From Pisolithus tinctorius (lineage: Eukaryota; Basidiomycota; Agaricomycetes; Boletales; Pisolithaceae), in the NCBI GenBank assembly GCA_024663395.1, contig JANFAH010000009.1, positions 1,426,001 through 1,490,000 of the forward strand: a stretch of 64,000 nucleotides of DNA, read 5' to 3'. Made by a program: the position numbers and the translations under genes. The notes beneath the pieces were generated by a model. It had not been told where the DNA came from, did no database searches, and saw only the letters and a program-made list of their open reading frames with translations. Within the stretch, counting starts at the first letter, position 1. The number at the start of each line of letters is the position of its first letter. Below are positions 11,552-20,715 of the stretch, piece after piece.

Positions 11552-12275
11552 GCGCGGGGTACCGCCCGACTTGTCTTCTTCGTGCGACTTTTGACTTCTC
11601 TTCAACGGTAAGTCCTCGTGAAACGATCTTGATGGTAGGATGTGACGGATTCTCGAAGAGGAAGCAAAGGGACTGTTTATTGGGTAGCTGGGACGGTCTT
11701 TTGTGTGTCAATTGTAAGGAGACAGAAGGAGAGTTGAAAGAAAAACAGATCAAGGGGCGCACTGCTGACTGCGCGATCGAAGAAGAAATGCGCGGAGTGA
11801 TTGCAAGTCTCCGCGGTATAGGGCGGCCAAGGACGGCATCAGCGAGACTAGTAAGAGAGATAGGAGAGACGTTGTTTTGGCTATATACTTATTCGGTGTT
11901 TTGTTATTTTTCTGGACGGTTTTGGACTTTTTGTAAGCAGGTTTTTATGTTTTTTGAGCGAGGACTAGCTATCAGTAGAATCACCAGACGAAACCCGGGG
12001 TGGAATAGAGGTCTCCGGACGAAACCCGGGGTAAAACAGATAAAAGGAAACGAACTATGTCTGATATCGGGTGGATCAAGTGGTATGCTGGTCACCCCTG
12101 CGGGGGACTTTGAACGCTGACTGTCCCCAGTCAGCATGGGAGAAGGAACGAGTGTAGTAGGAGAAGCCGCGGGGAGGCGGGCGAGGCCGCGGAAAGAGGT
12201 ATGGGTATCGTGGGAGAAGAGGGTACGGAGGAACAGCGCGATGGACAAACTGTGGATACTGGAAAGGACGGATAG
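11552..12275. other. Non-coding 3' region of nested element
   Basis: No gene is visible. It holds two copies of GACGAAACCCGGGGT 34 bp apart (about 11988-12035), and the second copy of the hairpin repeat at 12097-12135. It separates the antisense gene from the end of pol. Confidence 0.5.
12097..12135. repeat. Direct repeat with hairpin, copy 2
   Basis: CCTGCGGGGGACTT followed by GCTGACT-GTCCCC-AGTCAGC (12116-12135). Compared with copy 1 the closing stem pair is changed from C-G to T-A, a compensatory change that keeps the hairpin. Confidence 0.75.
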
Positions 12276-13641
12276 TCAGCTGTCTGCGGAAAAAGCCTCC
12301 ACATCGTCATCAGTGGGGTCATCCTCAGCCTCTTCAAGAAGGTGGTCTAGTTCTTCATCATCTAACCCAGTAATGCGAGTTACGGTTGCACGGGTCTGAG
12401 ACCGCGGGTGGTAGGGAAGTAAGCGGAATGCAGCGAAGCGGAGTTTGGAGATGGAGCCATCCAGCTCGGCCAGTAGGTACGAGCCGCCAGTGGTCCGACG
12501 AAGGACGACCATGGGACCGGTGTACCGCGGCTTTGTCTTCCGGTTCAGCTCTTTCTCTACGCGGGAGTTGCGGACAAGCACGAGGGCGCCGGGAGCGAAG
12601 TTATGGTCTTTAATGCGATGCTGAAAGGCGGCTTCGAACTGCTGGATGGACTGGAACCGTGCGCGGAGGACGTTGCCGCGGACCTGGTCCAAGTCATCCT
12701 GACGCTTCTGTAGCTGGCGCGCACGCCAAGCAATCAGTTCTGTGGTAGTCAGCGGCGTAGCATCATCGCGGGATAGGGGTAAGAGGAAGGTAGCCTCAGC
12801 GAGATCAAATGGAAACAGCGGCTCGACACCAGTGCACCATGAAGTAAGGGGATAAACCCGTAGACTTCAGAATGGTGACCCGCTCGGCCCAGAAGACGGA
12901 GTGCGCAACGGTGTGCCAGCGGCGATCATCGTTCTCGCAGCTCTTCATGATAGCCTCGCGAACATCATAGTGGCGGCGCTCTACAATGCCGTTAGCCTGA
13001 GAGTTGTAAGGAGAGATACGGATGTGACGGATATGATATTGCGCGGCTAGGGCATCTAAAGCTTGGACGAACGCGGGACCGTTGTCGGTGACAATCTCGG
13101 TGAGCGGACCCCAGCGGCATAGGATATCCTCGAAGATGAAGGACGCGAGCGCGGTACTATTTTCCGCGCGCAACATGCGCCATTCGGGTATGAGGTGAGC
13201 GCGCAACGAGCCTGTACTATGTAGCGGTAGCCGCCGGCTTTGGGCATCAGCATCGTGTCAATGTGAGCTTTATGAAACAGGCCCCCTATCATGGGTACAG
13301 TGGGGGGGATATGAAGCTTCTGCGTCTGGCGGATCTGGCATTCGTGACAAGTGCGGAACATACCACTTCACATCCTCGACAAGAAGAGGCCACCAGAAGC
13401 GAAGGAGAAGGCGCGTGCGGACCGTGAAGACCCCTTGTGTCCGAGGTCGTCATGCGCTTCTTTGATGAGACGGATACCGCTTGGATTCATCGACGACTAG
13501 CTGGTGCCGTCCGTGCGGTTCCCGACGCCATAAGTTGCCATCTAGGAGGAAGAAGCGGCTGGCCGAATTAAAGAAGGATGAGTACTGCGCATCAGTAAGG
13601 TCAGGAGGTCGCTCGCGGGTCGCGAGGAATGCGCGGATCAT
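12276..13641 (-). pseudogene. Integrase of nested element, frameshifted
   Basis: Read leftwards: a HHCC-type zinc site in pieces (about 13,500-13,320, with RTCHECQIRQTQKLH), then the DDE core with HIDTMLMPKAGGYRYIV, IVTDNGPAFVQALDAL and ANGIVERRHYDVREAI, so all three acidic residues are present. Next is a C-terminal part with YTGPMVVLRRTTGGSYLLAE and an acidic tail ending at 12276. At least three frame changes (near 13,460, 13,200 and 12,860) break it. No chromodomain is seen, unlike in the outer element. Confidence 0.88.
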
Positions 13642-14489
13642 TTCCTATCTTTGCTTCGCGTGCCCGAGCTTTCGCGGACCGCGGAATGGCAGGGTCGTCT
13701 GGGGTATCGGAAGGGTGATTAGCATCAGCAGTCGCAGAGAATGCGAGATAGAAGGATGTCAGGCGGCGGGAGGCTCGCCCGATGGTAAGCGGGTGGCGGT
13801 AGGGAATGCTGGTCTTGACTGGAAGTGACATAGGAGGCGAGCGGTCATTGACAACCTGTGTAGAGAAAGAGTAAAAACGGTCCAGCCAATCCTCATGGTC
13901 GTCAACCTCGGGCGGGTCGAGCTCCGACCGCGGACGGCGGGATAAGCCATCAGGGCCGGCATGCCTATCCGCGGGAACGTGGACGAGTTTGAACGAGAAA
14001 AGGAGGACGCCAGCGATCCAGCGATTGATCGTCGCGTTAGGCTGCAGATCTGGGTTATTTATCATACCCTTAATATACTTCGCATCTACCTCCACAGTGA
14101 AGTTAGTGAGGCCGAAGATGTATACGCGTACCGCGCCGCGGAAGAGACCTGTACAACTCAAGCTTGGCCTGGGAGTAGCGGCTTTCCACTTCATTGAGGG
14201 TGATGGATCCGAAGCGACTTGGGTACCGTCTGCCATCTTCGCCAAGCTGGTAGAGGATGTAGCCAACTGCGATGACCGATGTGTCGACTGCTAGAACTAC
14301 TTCGCGACCGCACTCGTAGTCGATTCTTCGGAGTGCGGGGGACTTTACAATTTCATCTTTGAGGCGTTGCATGGCAGCGCGTTGCGGCTCGTCCCATGTG
14401 AATGGCACGTCTTTCCGCGTGAGCGCGACTAGCGGCCGCGCGAATCTTGGCGAAGTCTTTGATGAAGATGCGTAGCACTCCGCAGACAC
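13601..14489 (-). pseudogene. RNase H of nested element
   Basis: Motifs in order on the minus strand are FTWDEPQRAAMQRLKDEI, VLAVDTSVIAVGYILYQL and TVEVDAKYIKGMINNPD, with the HAGPDGLSRRPR linker that precedes integrase. The frame changes near 14,150 split it in two. RNase H removes the RNA template during reverse transcription. Confidence 0.85.
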
Positions 14490-15357
14490 CGAGGAAACCG
14501 CGAACCTGTGTCAGGTTGCGGCACTCGGGCCAGTCGCGGATCTTCTGCACTTTGCTTTCTTCAGGAATGCGACCTTCAAAGGTGCACTTGTGGCCAACGA
14601 TCACAGCGGACGGAGCGGCTAGCACGAACTTCTTTGCCGAGACGGTGGCTCCGACGTTCTGCAAACGCTGAAGGATACGGTTAACGACTATACAGTGATT
14701 CCAGATAAATTTCCGAATCCCAGGATTCTCCGGGATAGTCTCATAGGAGCCGTCTGCGCGCTGATAGCGGGTGGTCTCGGATTTCACGGGGACGTCATCT
14801 ATGAAGGGTAGGGTATGATGCGGGATCTCATCCTGGAGAACAAATGCAGTATCTCCCTGGTATACCTGTACCGCATTCGCATGACCTTGCGGCAGAGTAG
14901 TAAGCCGATGTGGTCCGAGGGGGGTACCGAAGGTGGTGAGGTCGCGGGAATCGACGTGGAGTGCGCGCTGGTCATACCCGGAGTAGAGGTCCATCATCGC
15001 ATACACTGCATATCCAGCAAAGGATTCTGCGAGATGTTCTACGAAGGGCGGAACGGACGCATCGCGGATGGTCACTGCATTCAGGGGCTGTAAGTCATGC
15101 ACAAGGCGAAGAGACTTTCCGTCTTTCTTTACTACGCAGAACCAGCGGGAGCGGTAAGCCGCTGTAGAAGGTTCATACATGCCGGACTTGATGCGATCTT
15201 TAATCATGTCTATGACTTGGGCATGGATCGCGTTCGGGATAGGGATATTGCGTTGGACCCAAGGCGTGTGCGGAATCGTAGGAATCTTTACTGGCGGAAA
15301 ATAGCGTTCGTCTAGGTGTCCAGCGCTCTGTAATGTCCCAAGCGAATGCGAGCTCAT
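14353..15357 (-). CDS. Reverse transcriptase of nested element, FIDD-type active site
   Basis: A 334-codon open frame holds the N-terminal RT fingers (WFCVVKKDGKSLRLVHDLQ, NAVTIRDASVPP) and the palm (MMDLYSGYDQ). The catalytic box is LPFIDDVPVKS, so the usual YxDD tyrosine is Phe. GHKCTFEGRIPEESKVQKI and VRGFLGVCGVLRIFI follow. The conserved TLPQG box reads TTLPQGHANAVQVYQ. This branch of fungal Ty3 elements differs clearly from the YLDD-bearing outer element. Confidence 0.88.
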   Translation of the reverse strand: MSSHSLGTLQSAGHLDERYFPPVKIPTIPHTPWVQRNIPIPNAIHAQVIDMIKDRIKSGMYEPSTAAYRSRWFCVVKKDGKSLRLVHDLQPLNAVTIRDASVPPFVEHLAESFAGYAVYAMMDLYSGYDQRALHVDSRDLTTFGTPLGPHRLTTLPQGHANAVQVYQGDTAFVLQDEIPHHTLPFIDDVPVKSETTRYQRADGSYETIPENPGIRKFIWNHCIVVNRILQRLQNVGATVSAKKFVLAAPSAVIVGHKCTFEGRIPEESKVQKIRDWPECRNLTQVRGFLGVCGVLRIFIKDFAKIRAAASRAHAERRAIHMGRAATRCHATPQR

Positions 15358-17114
15358 GGACCGAAACGAGCCAAGTTACGAGTTTAAGTTCTTCTGGCCA
15401 AAGCCAATCCGCAGGATCGAGGTCGAGTTCCGCGGCCCGTTCGGCGGTGAAGCGGATGCCCGGAGCGAAGTCTGGTGGATGGGTTGGAAGTGGTTGGAGA
15501 CCAGCGAGCGGGTCGTCAGGCAGGCTGCGCACGATGCGGTATTCTTCCGCCATCGGGGCAGGTACCGTCCGAACCTTCTTGGCAACCGGCTTGTAAACGA
15601 GGGTGCGAACCGCGGGATCTAGTTGATAAACGCTGCCGAATGCGGCTATAGCAGAGGGGTTTAGTATTGTCTGAGTGGAAGAGAGGAAAGTGAAAGCAGG
15701 CGAGGGTATTCCGGCGGGTATGTTCCGTGGTACGGGTGCCGCGGGCGAAGAGAAGTTCGTCGAAGTAAAGGCTAACGATGAGACTGTAGGACTGAGGAAC
15801 GGATAACAGCGGCTAAATAGGAAACAGGACGTTTTAGTAGGCTCTCCCCGACCGTTTGGTGGATCATCGATATTCAAAAACCCCATTCGACTATACTTTG
15901 GTGGCTATGGCAGTGCTTGCCGCACTTGCAGCGCGGACAGCCCTCGCGCCACGGGCGCGTGGGCAAAGTGTACTCGCGGCCGTCGTTCGGGTCTCGGAGA
16001 GTGATCCGCTGTCCGCCGTCGGGATAGTCGTTTGTTACCGCACTCATAAGGCAAATGAACGGACGTCCGAGGAGCATGTCGAAGTTGGCATGCTCAATTA
16101 CTTGAACCTGGAGCATGACTGGCCCAGCGCCGAAGTCGAGTTTCAGGTTCTCTAGTACGCCTACAGTAGTGTCTTTAGACATGTTAGCAGACGTCATAGT
16201 CATGAGATGATCGCATGCGCAATGGAAGCCCGATCTTTTCCCAAACGCGCCTGGGCATGGCGACGATTTCCGAACCGGAATCTAGTACGCAGTTGATGGT
16301 GACGTCGGTCCCAGGGACCTTGGCTTCGAGGCAGCGGAGCGGCAGAGTGTGGTGAGCTACGATGGAGCCGTCGTCACCGCGGATAACGCGGTCTCCGTAT
16401 TCGCACGCGGTTCTTTGAGGGATCGCGGCCGGTCAGTTCATTCACTTGTACTCCTTCTTCATCGTCGCTACGAACTACCTCAATCTCGTTTGTGGTGACG
16501 CGTTTCGCCATGGTGATGTCTCTGAACTGTTTGCGAAACTCCGGGGCAACTGCAAATAATTCTTTGACTGGCATGGCAACGCTGGTTTCGAGTACGCGCT
16601 CCACGATACGCTTGGGCGCGGCTTCGTCTTCGAGAGGGAACGAGTAACGGTACTGGTTTTGATTGCGAGCTGCTGGGTACGGTGTCTGCGACGGAACAAT
16701 TGCCGTGGGAACGGGGTCCTTGCGCACGGGCGTTGGAGCCGGATTAGTCGGAGGAACATATGGTTTCGTAGCGGTAGATGTTGGTGCAGGTGTGGAGGGC
16801 TCAGATGCCTGGCGAGCGGCACGCGAACTTTGAACACCAGGGGAAATGATTTCCTCTTCAACAGTGGCTGCGCGCGGGTCGACTCGTGGAGGGTTGGCAG
16901 GACGTGCCGCGGGTCGAGCTGTGATTTCAACTCCATCGAAGCGGGCTTTCTTTCCGCGGGAAATGACTGCTCCCTTGTTACCTTTATCCGCTTGGTAGGT
17001 AGCCCAAGCTTGAGCGACATATGCTTGGAAGTCAGGGTCGGCTAAGTCTGCGACAGGTTCATCGGCGTCTTGGACGGTGTTTAAGAAGGCAGAAGGCTGG
17101 ATTTCCAGCTGCAC
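15200..17114 (-). pseudogene. Gag-Pol linker and protease of nested element, frameshifted
   Basis: The first part (17114-16374) is a Pro-rich linker ending in basic residues. Retropepsin follows: CVLDSGSEIVAMPRRVW near 16,300-16,250 carries the Asp-Ser-Gly triad, and, after a frame change near 16,200, FDMLLGRPF near 16,080 forms the flap-to-core segment. The 15886-15200 frame is a further linker (FTAERAAELDLDPADWLWPE) leading to reverse transcriptase. Confidence 0.8.
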
Positions 17115-18124
17115 GTCAATTTCGGGATGAGCAACGCAGAAGAGGTTAGCGGTGCCTTGCGCGGAGCGGCAGGAGTCGTAGCACGCGCGCTGGCCTGGTC
17201 TCTGTCAGCCATGACGCGGTCAACAGCCTCTCTCAGTGAGTTACATTCAGGGAAACGTGGAATTCGGCTCCCGTCCGCCAGATAGAGACGGTTGTCTGTA
17301 CCTCTCGTGATCTTACCGGCACGGATATAAACTTCAACGAGCGCGCACATCCTTGTCCAGTGGTTGGGGTCTGCACAGAAACCGCAGCCGGGTCTGCGTT
17401 GCTGCGGCGGAGGCTGCGTCTGGAAGTTGTATTCCTGTTTAACAACAGTACCAGCAGGTGGCACTTGCGGCATGTAAGCCGACGAGGGAGGTGCAGCTGG
17501 CGAGGCCGCGGTACCCATCGTCGGTACCGCGCTACGAAGAGCGGATCCTGTCAGAAGGAACTTGGCGGCTTTGACGACTTCTGCGAGTGGGTATGGATCG
17601 TCAGGGTGGAGGTCGGTGCGGACTATAGAGAGTCGATGACGAATACGATCTGCGATGGCCCTCGGGAAGCCATTCAGGAACATGGAATCCCGTTCCGTCT
17701 CTGCAAGCTTTTTAGTTTTAATGAGCAGGGCAGAAATCTTAGCGAATTTCCGCTGGTATTCTCCGAGGTCATCCTGGTTCCGCATAGGCTTGGACTGATA
17801 TTCTTCGACGAGGTACTGCAAGTCTGCACGGCAGTAGCGGTCGTCACCCTCGCAGCCAGGGTACAAACCCTTAACAGCTACAACGAAGGCATCCCAGTCG
17901 TCGGCCGTGGGAGCGGCTTCCGGAAGCGTTTGCCAGACCTCGGCTTCTTCGAGGTCAGCGTAGCGGATTGCGGCTTTGATCTTGCCACGGTCATCAAGAG
18001 CAGCGAGAGTACCGAGGAAGTCGATGTCTTCGAGGTAGCGCGGAAGCTGCGCGGGAGAATCTCCGCTAAATTTAGGTGAGTTTTGTGTTCCGCGGAGCGG
18101 CATCTGAAACTGAGGGTTAGCCAT
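17081..18124 (-). CDS. gag of nested element
   Basis: From Met at 18124 (MANPQFQMPLRG) the frame encodes a capsid-like domain (PRYLEDIDFLGTLAALDD, FLNGFPRAIADRIRHRL) and a CCHC zinc knuckle CGFCADPNHWTRMC. The PR/linker frame follows after a frame change at about 17,115. The same frame is open without a stop far upstream, through the region after the LTR and into the 5' LTR as far as 19327, although no ATG was confirmed there. Met 18124 is chosen because the conserved capsid begins just after it. Confidence 0.75.
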   Translation of the reverse strand: MANPQFQMPLRGTQNSPKFSGDSPAQLPRYLEDIDFLGTLAALDDRGKIKAAIRYADLEEAEVWQTLPEAAPTADDWDAFVVAVKGLYPGCEGDDRYCRADLQYLVEEYQSKPMRNQDDLGEYQRKFAKISALLIKTKKLAETERDSMFLNGFPRAIADRIRHRLSIVRTDLHPDDPYPLAEVVKAAKFLLTGSALRSAVPTMGTAASPAAPPSSAYMPQVPPAGTVVKQEYNFQTQPPPQQRRPGCGFCADPNHWTRMCALVEVYIRAGKITRGTDNRLYLADGSRIPRFPECNSLREAVDRVMADRDQASARATTPAAPRKAPLTSSALLIPKLTCSWKSSLLPS

Positions 18125-18725
18125 TGGTGGGTTAACCTGTGGTGGCGGTGCCGGATTGGTAACGGGTGGAACGGGTATTGGTTGCGGGTGCGAAGCGGTT
18201 GGTATAGTGCGCGAGCGAGCGGGCGGAAGTGTTGGCGGGTTACTAATTGGCTGATGGGTGGTCTGCGACCGAGTGAGTGGTCGCGGCAGTGTGGCGGATG
18301 GAGCTGGGAGTCTGGGTATAGATTCGGAGGCGTCAAAGAGACGGGAAAAAGAGGGCGTCCGTGATGATGAATCAGATGATGTGACGGGTGTTAAAGGTGA
18401 CGGCGGGGTTTCGGGCCTTCGGGGAGTCGAGTGGATAAAGCCACCGGGAAAATCAGGGGCAGTGAGATCTAGGTGATCCGACGCGACGGATATCTGATCT
18501 GCCGAGATATCAGGAGGAGTGATCGCGGGTAGTACCCACGGAATGTCAGCGGGTAATTGCGCGTGATCCGGTGTTACGGGTGAAACAGGGCGGAAAATGC
18601 CGGAGTCTTCTGACAGGTTCAGATTGCGAAAGTGCAGGCGTAAATTTTCTAGTTCGGTGCGTTCGGTGGTGTGCCTGAGCGACCTTCTGGAAGCGACAGC
18701 AGAATCCCTCGCGGTGGGCTCCAGT

Positions 18726-19379
18726 TGTAGGAAAAGTCCAAGTAGCTGTATAACACGAGCTAGATGGCTTAGATAACAACAATAAAAAAATGAAGGGAAC
18801 GAATTGTTCGTCCCAAGGGATCCTGGACTGTCGGGACTAGAAGGAGAGACCCAGCGCTTTGTAGCGGTAGTGTTTCGTGGCGTGCGCGGCGTGGTCCGCG
18901 GAGTAGTACTAGCGATGCGAGCGGTGCGAGCGGTATACGTAGTTCGTGCGCGGCGGAATGCGAGATGTGCGGTGTAGACAAAGTGGAAAGAAACTCGTGG
19001 TGACCTTCCGAGTGCCAAAAGGTATCCTTCTGTACCTAAGTACAGGGCTTTATAGTCCGGACAAACCCGGAACCTAAGTAAGACAGGGTACAGTAAAGGA
19101 AAGTCGCGCGACAGCGCGTACACAGAAGACAGGCCAAACTGAGGCCGAGGGTATACTACAAGCACTAAAGGAATAGAGACCGTGATAAGAGAAGGAGTCC
19201 GAGGAAAAACAACAACCGGAGCACAGCGGCCGTGGGTATAGCATTGCGCGAGAGGGAGCGAGGGCGCGGGAAGGTAGCGTGCGAACAATGGTGAACGCGA
19301 GAGGGGAGCGGACGTAACAGTAGTCACGGAACGGTTAATGATAGGGGCTTATGCGTCCAGGGAATGCGGATTCCTCACA
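18726..19379 (-). repeat. 5' LTR of nested element
   Basis: 654 bp, the cleaner of the two copies. It is followed on the minus strand by ACTGGAGCCCACC, where TGG could start the primer-binding site. At 19380 the chromodomain coding sequence of the outer element resumes. Confidence 0.95.
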
Positions 19380-19554
19380 CTGCCGTCGCCGCCACTGTCA
19401 ACTCTTGTATCTAGTCCGCTGGGCTGGTTACGAGAACACCGACGAAGAAACCTCTTGGTTGCTTGCAACTGAGCTAGATCATGCTTCTGACATAGTGTCC
19501 GCTTTCCATGAACACTATCCACATAAACCTGGCCCGTACCAACCTCCGCCATAA
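19380..19554 (+). pseudogene. Chromodomain and C-terminus of outer Ty3 integrase
   Basis: Immediately right of the nested element the outer polyprotein continues: LYLVRWAGYENTDEETSWL, an aromatic-rich chromodomain, then SAFHEHYPHKPGP and a TAA stop at 19552-19554. In the outer element the upstream half ends with SEILDSKVDR at 9289. Chromodomains direct integration to marked heterochromatin, which fits the landing site of this element in satellite DNA. Confidence 0.9.
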
Positions 19555-19751
19555 TACTCCACCCACATAACCTTCCTCCGCTGGCCAACTCCGCCCCTCG
19601 CCGAACTACCTTAAGTACTTTAGCATTTTCTCCGCTTGTCTATTTCACTTCTCAGAGTCACGAACAAAAGTCACAAGTCTATTTCGTAGTAGTACAAAAA
19701 TATACAAACTAAAGACAAAAAAAAAAGAAAAGAAAAGAAAACAAAACTACT

Positions 19752-20536
19752 CTACTCTTCCATCGCTGTTTCTCCGCCACCCTCCTGTTCTTCTCCACCG
19801 TCCTGCTCTCCTCCGACTTCTCCCTCTTCCTTGTTATCCCCCTCCGCACCTTCATCCGCTTCCTCTTCCTGTCCCTGCCCTCTTCTGCAAGGGTCCTGCT
19901 GCCACCTCTTCCTGCGTCCAGCTGCAGGTCTTCTTCTTGTTGTGGCAGGGCACACAAGCCCTGGTCTTACCTTGCCCTGGCTCGCACTGACCCACCGTCA
20001 GACTCGCTATGCAGCGAGTGCAAGGGGGCCACCTGGTCGCGGTGACCACCACAGAGGTCCCAGGGACCCTCTGGGCGGTGTTGACGTCATAGACCGCGCC
20101 ACTTAACCTGAAATAAAAAATACAAGTCAGCTCCGCCTGGCTCATAGGATTCTGTCACTCACCTTTGTGCGGCCTCATCCTGCCTGGCCTGGGCCCTCTC
20201 CTGAGAGGCTCTCTGCCTTTGCCTTTCGGCCTCTTCCTCCGCCGCCTTCTTCCTCTGCGCTTCCTCCTCTTCTTTCTGTCTCCGCTCCGCCTCCAGTCGT
20301 GCCTCCTCTGCCTTTCGTCGTCTGGCCTGCTCCCATTTGGCCTTGCGCTCCGCCTCGCGCTCTTTCTCTTTCTGCTCTGCCTCCGCTCGCCGACGTGCTT
20401 TCTCCACGTTCTTCTCACGCTCGGTGTCGGTCGAGTCATCGGTAAGGACGACCAGCGCATCGTCCGCGACTTGGGAGTAGTCGCGGGAGTGGCCTGGGGT
20501 TGGCTGGGGGGTTGTGTTCTCACGCTGAGAGCACAT
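19752..20536 (-). CDS. Antisense accessory gene of outer element: coiled-coil, Zn2Cys6-like protein
   Basis: On the strand opposite to pol. Exon 1 (20536-20163, ATG MCSQREN) encodes a long Lys/Arg/Glu-rich helix, typical of a coiled coil. A good GT-AG intron (20108-20162: GTGAGT donor, TTTCAG acceptor) joins it in frame to exon 2 (from 20107). Exon 2 has a cysteine cluster at 19924-20022 with spacing C-x2-C-x8-C-x9-C-x2-C-x6-C, close to the fungal Zn2Cys6 pattern. An acidic Glu/Gly-rich tail ends at 19752 but needs a one-base frame change near 19,860. The gene lies between the chromodomain stop and the 3' LTR. The intron shows it was made from its own transcript and not from the element's genomic RNA. 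The function is unknown. Confidence 0.7.
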
Positions 20537-20704
20537 GGTGGTGAGGGAGGAAGGTACGAAGGTTCGGTACCCTAACACGTGTTTTTAAGTGGTACTTCGA
20601 ACTCCGACGGAGCTCCGCCGTGGCTAAAGCCATCATCCTCGAGGCATCAAAGTAATTTCAAATGATCAACTCGTGTTGATCTCATCCCGAACATGCGGCC
20701 TTCA

Positions 20705-20715
20705 GGGGGGGGCAC
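20705..20715 (+). other. Polypurine tract of outer element
   Basis: A run of eight G (20705-20712) followed by CAC directly precedes the 3' LTR at 20716. This is the expected place for the plus-strand primer. Confidence 0.7.

Larger units (their letters stand above)
9290..19379 (-). mobile_element. Nested Ty3/gypsy LTR retrotransposon on the minus strand
   Basis: Near-identical repeats at 9290-9950 and 18726-19379 enclose gag-pol on the minus strand, so the 5' LTR is the right-hand one. Read on the minus strand, the LTR starts TGTGAGGAATCC and ends TTTTCCTACA. Two bases inside the 5' LTR, TGGAGCCCACCGCGAG is a plausible tRNA primer site. It is about 10.1 kb, longer than the outer element, because 2.3 kb of non-pol DNA with an antisense gene lies between integrase and the 3' LTR. 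The flanks are CCGC (9286-9289) and CTGC (19380-19383), an imperfect 4-bp duplication differing by a CpG transition. Gag and Pol are a different lineage from the outer element. Confidence 0.93.

Noticed and set aside
13481..14294. Plus-strand frames across the nested pol region, and similar ones at 16659-17045 and 17360-18364
   Set aside because: Shadows of the minus-strand gag-pol coding sequence, with no family resemblance.
19831..20106. Long plus-strand frames opposite the antisense gene of the outer element (also 20165-20575)
   Set aside because: They are mirror frames of the Lys/Glu-rich exon (runs of Leu, Pro and Phe), without motifs. The minus strand has the intron and cysteine cluster.
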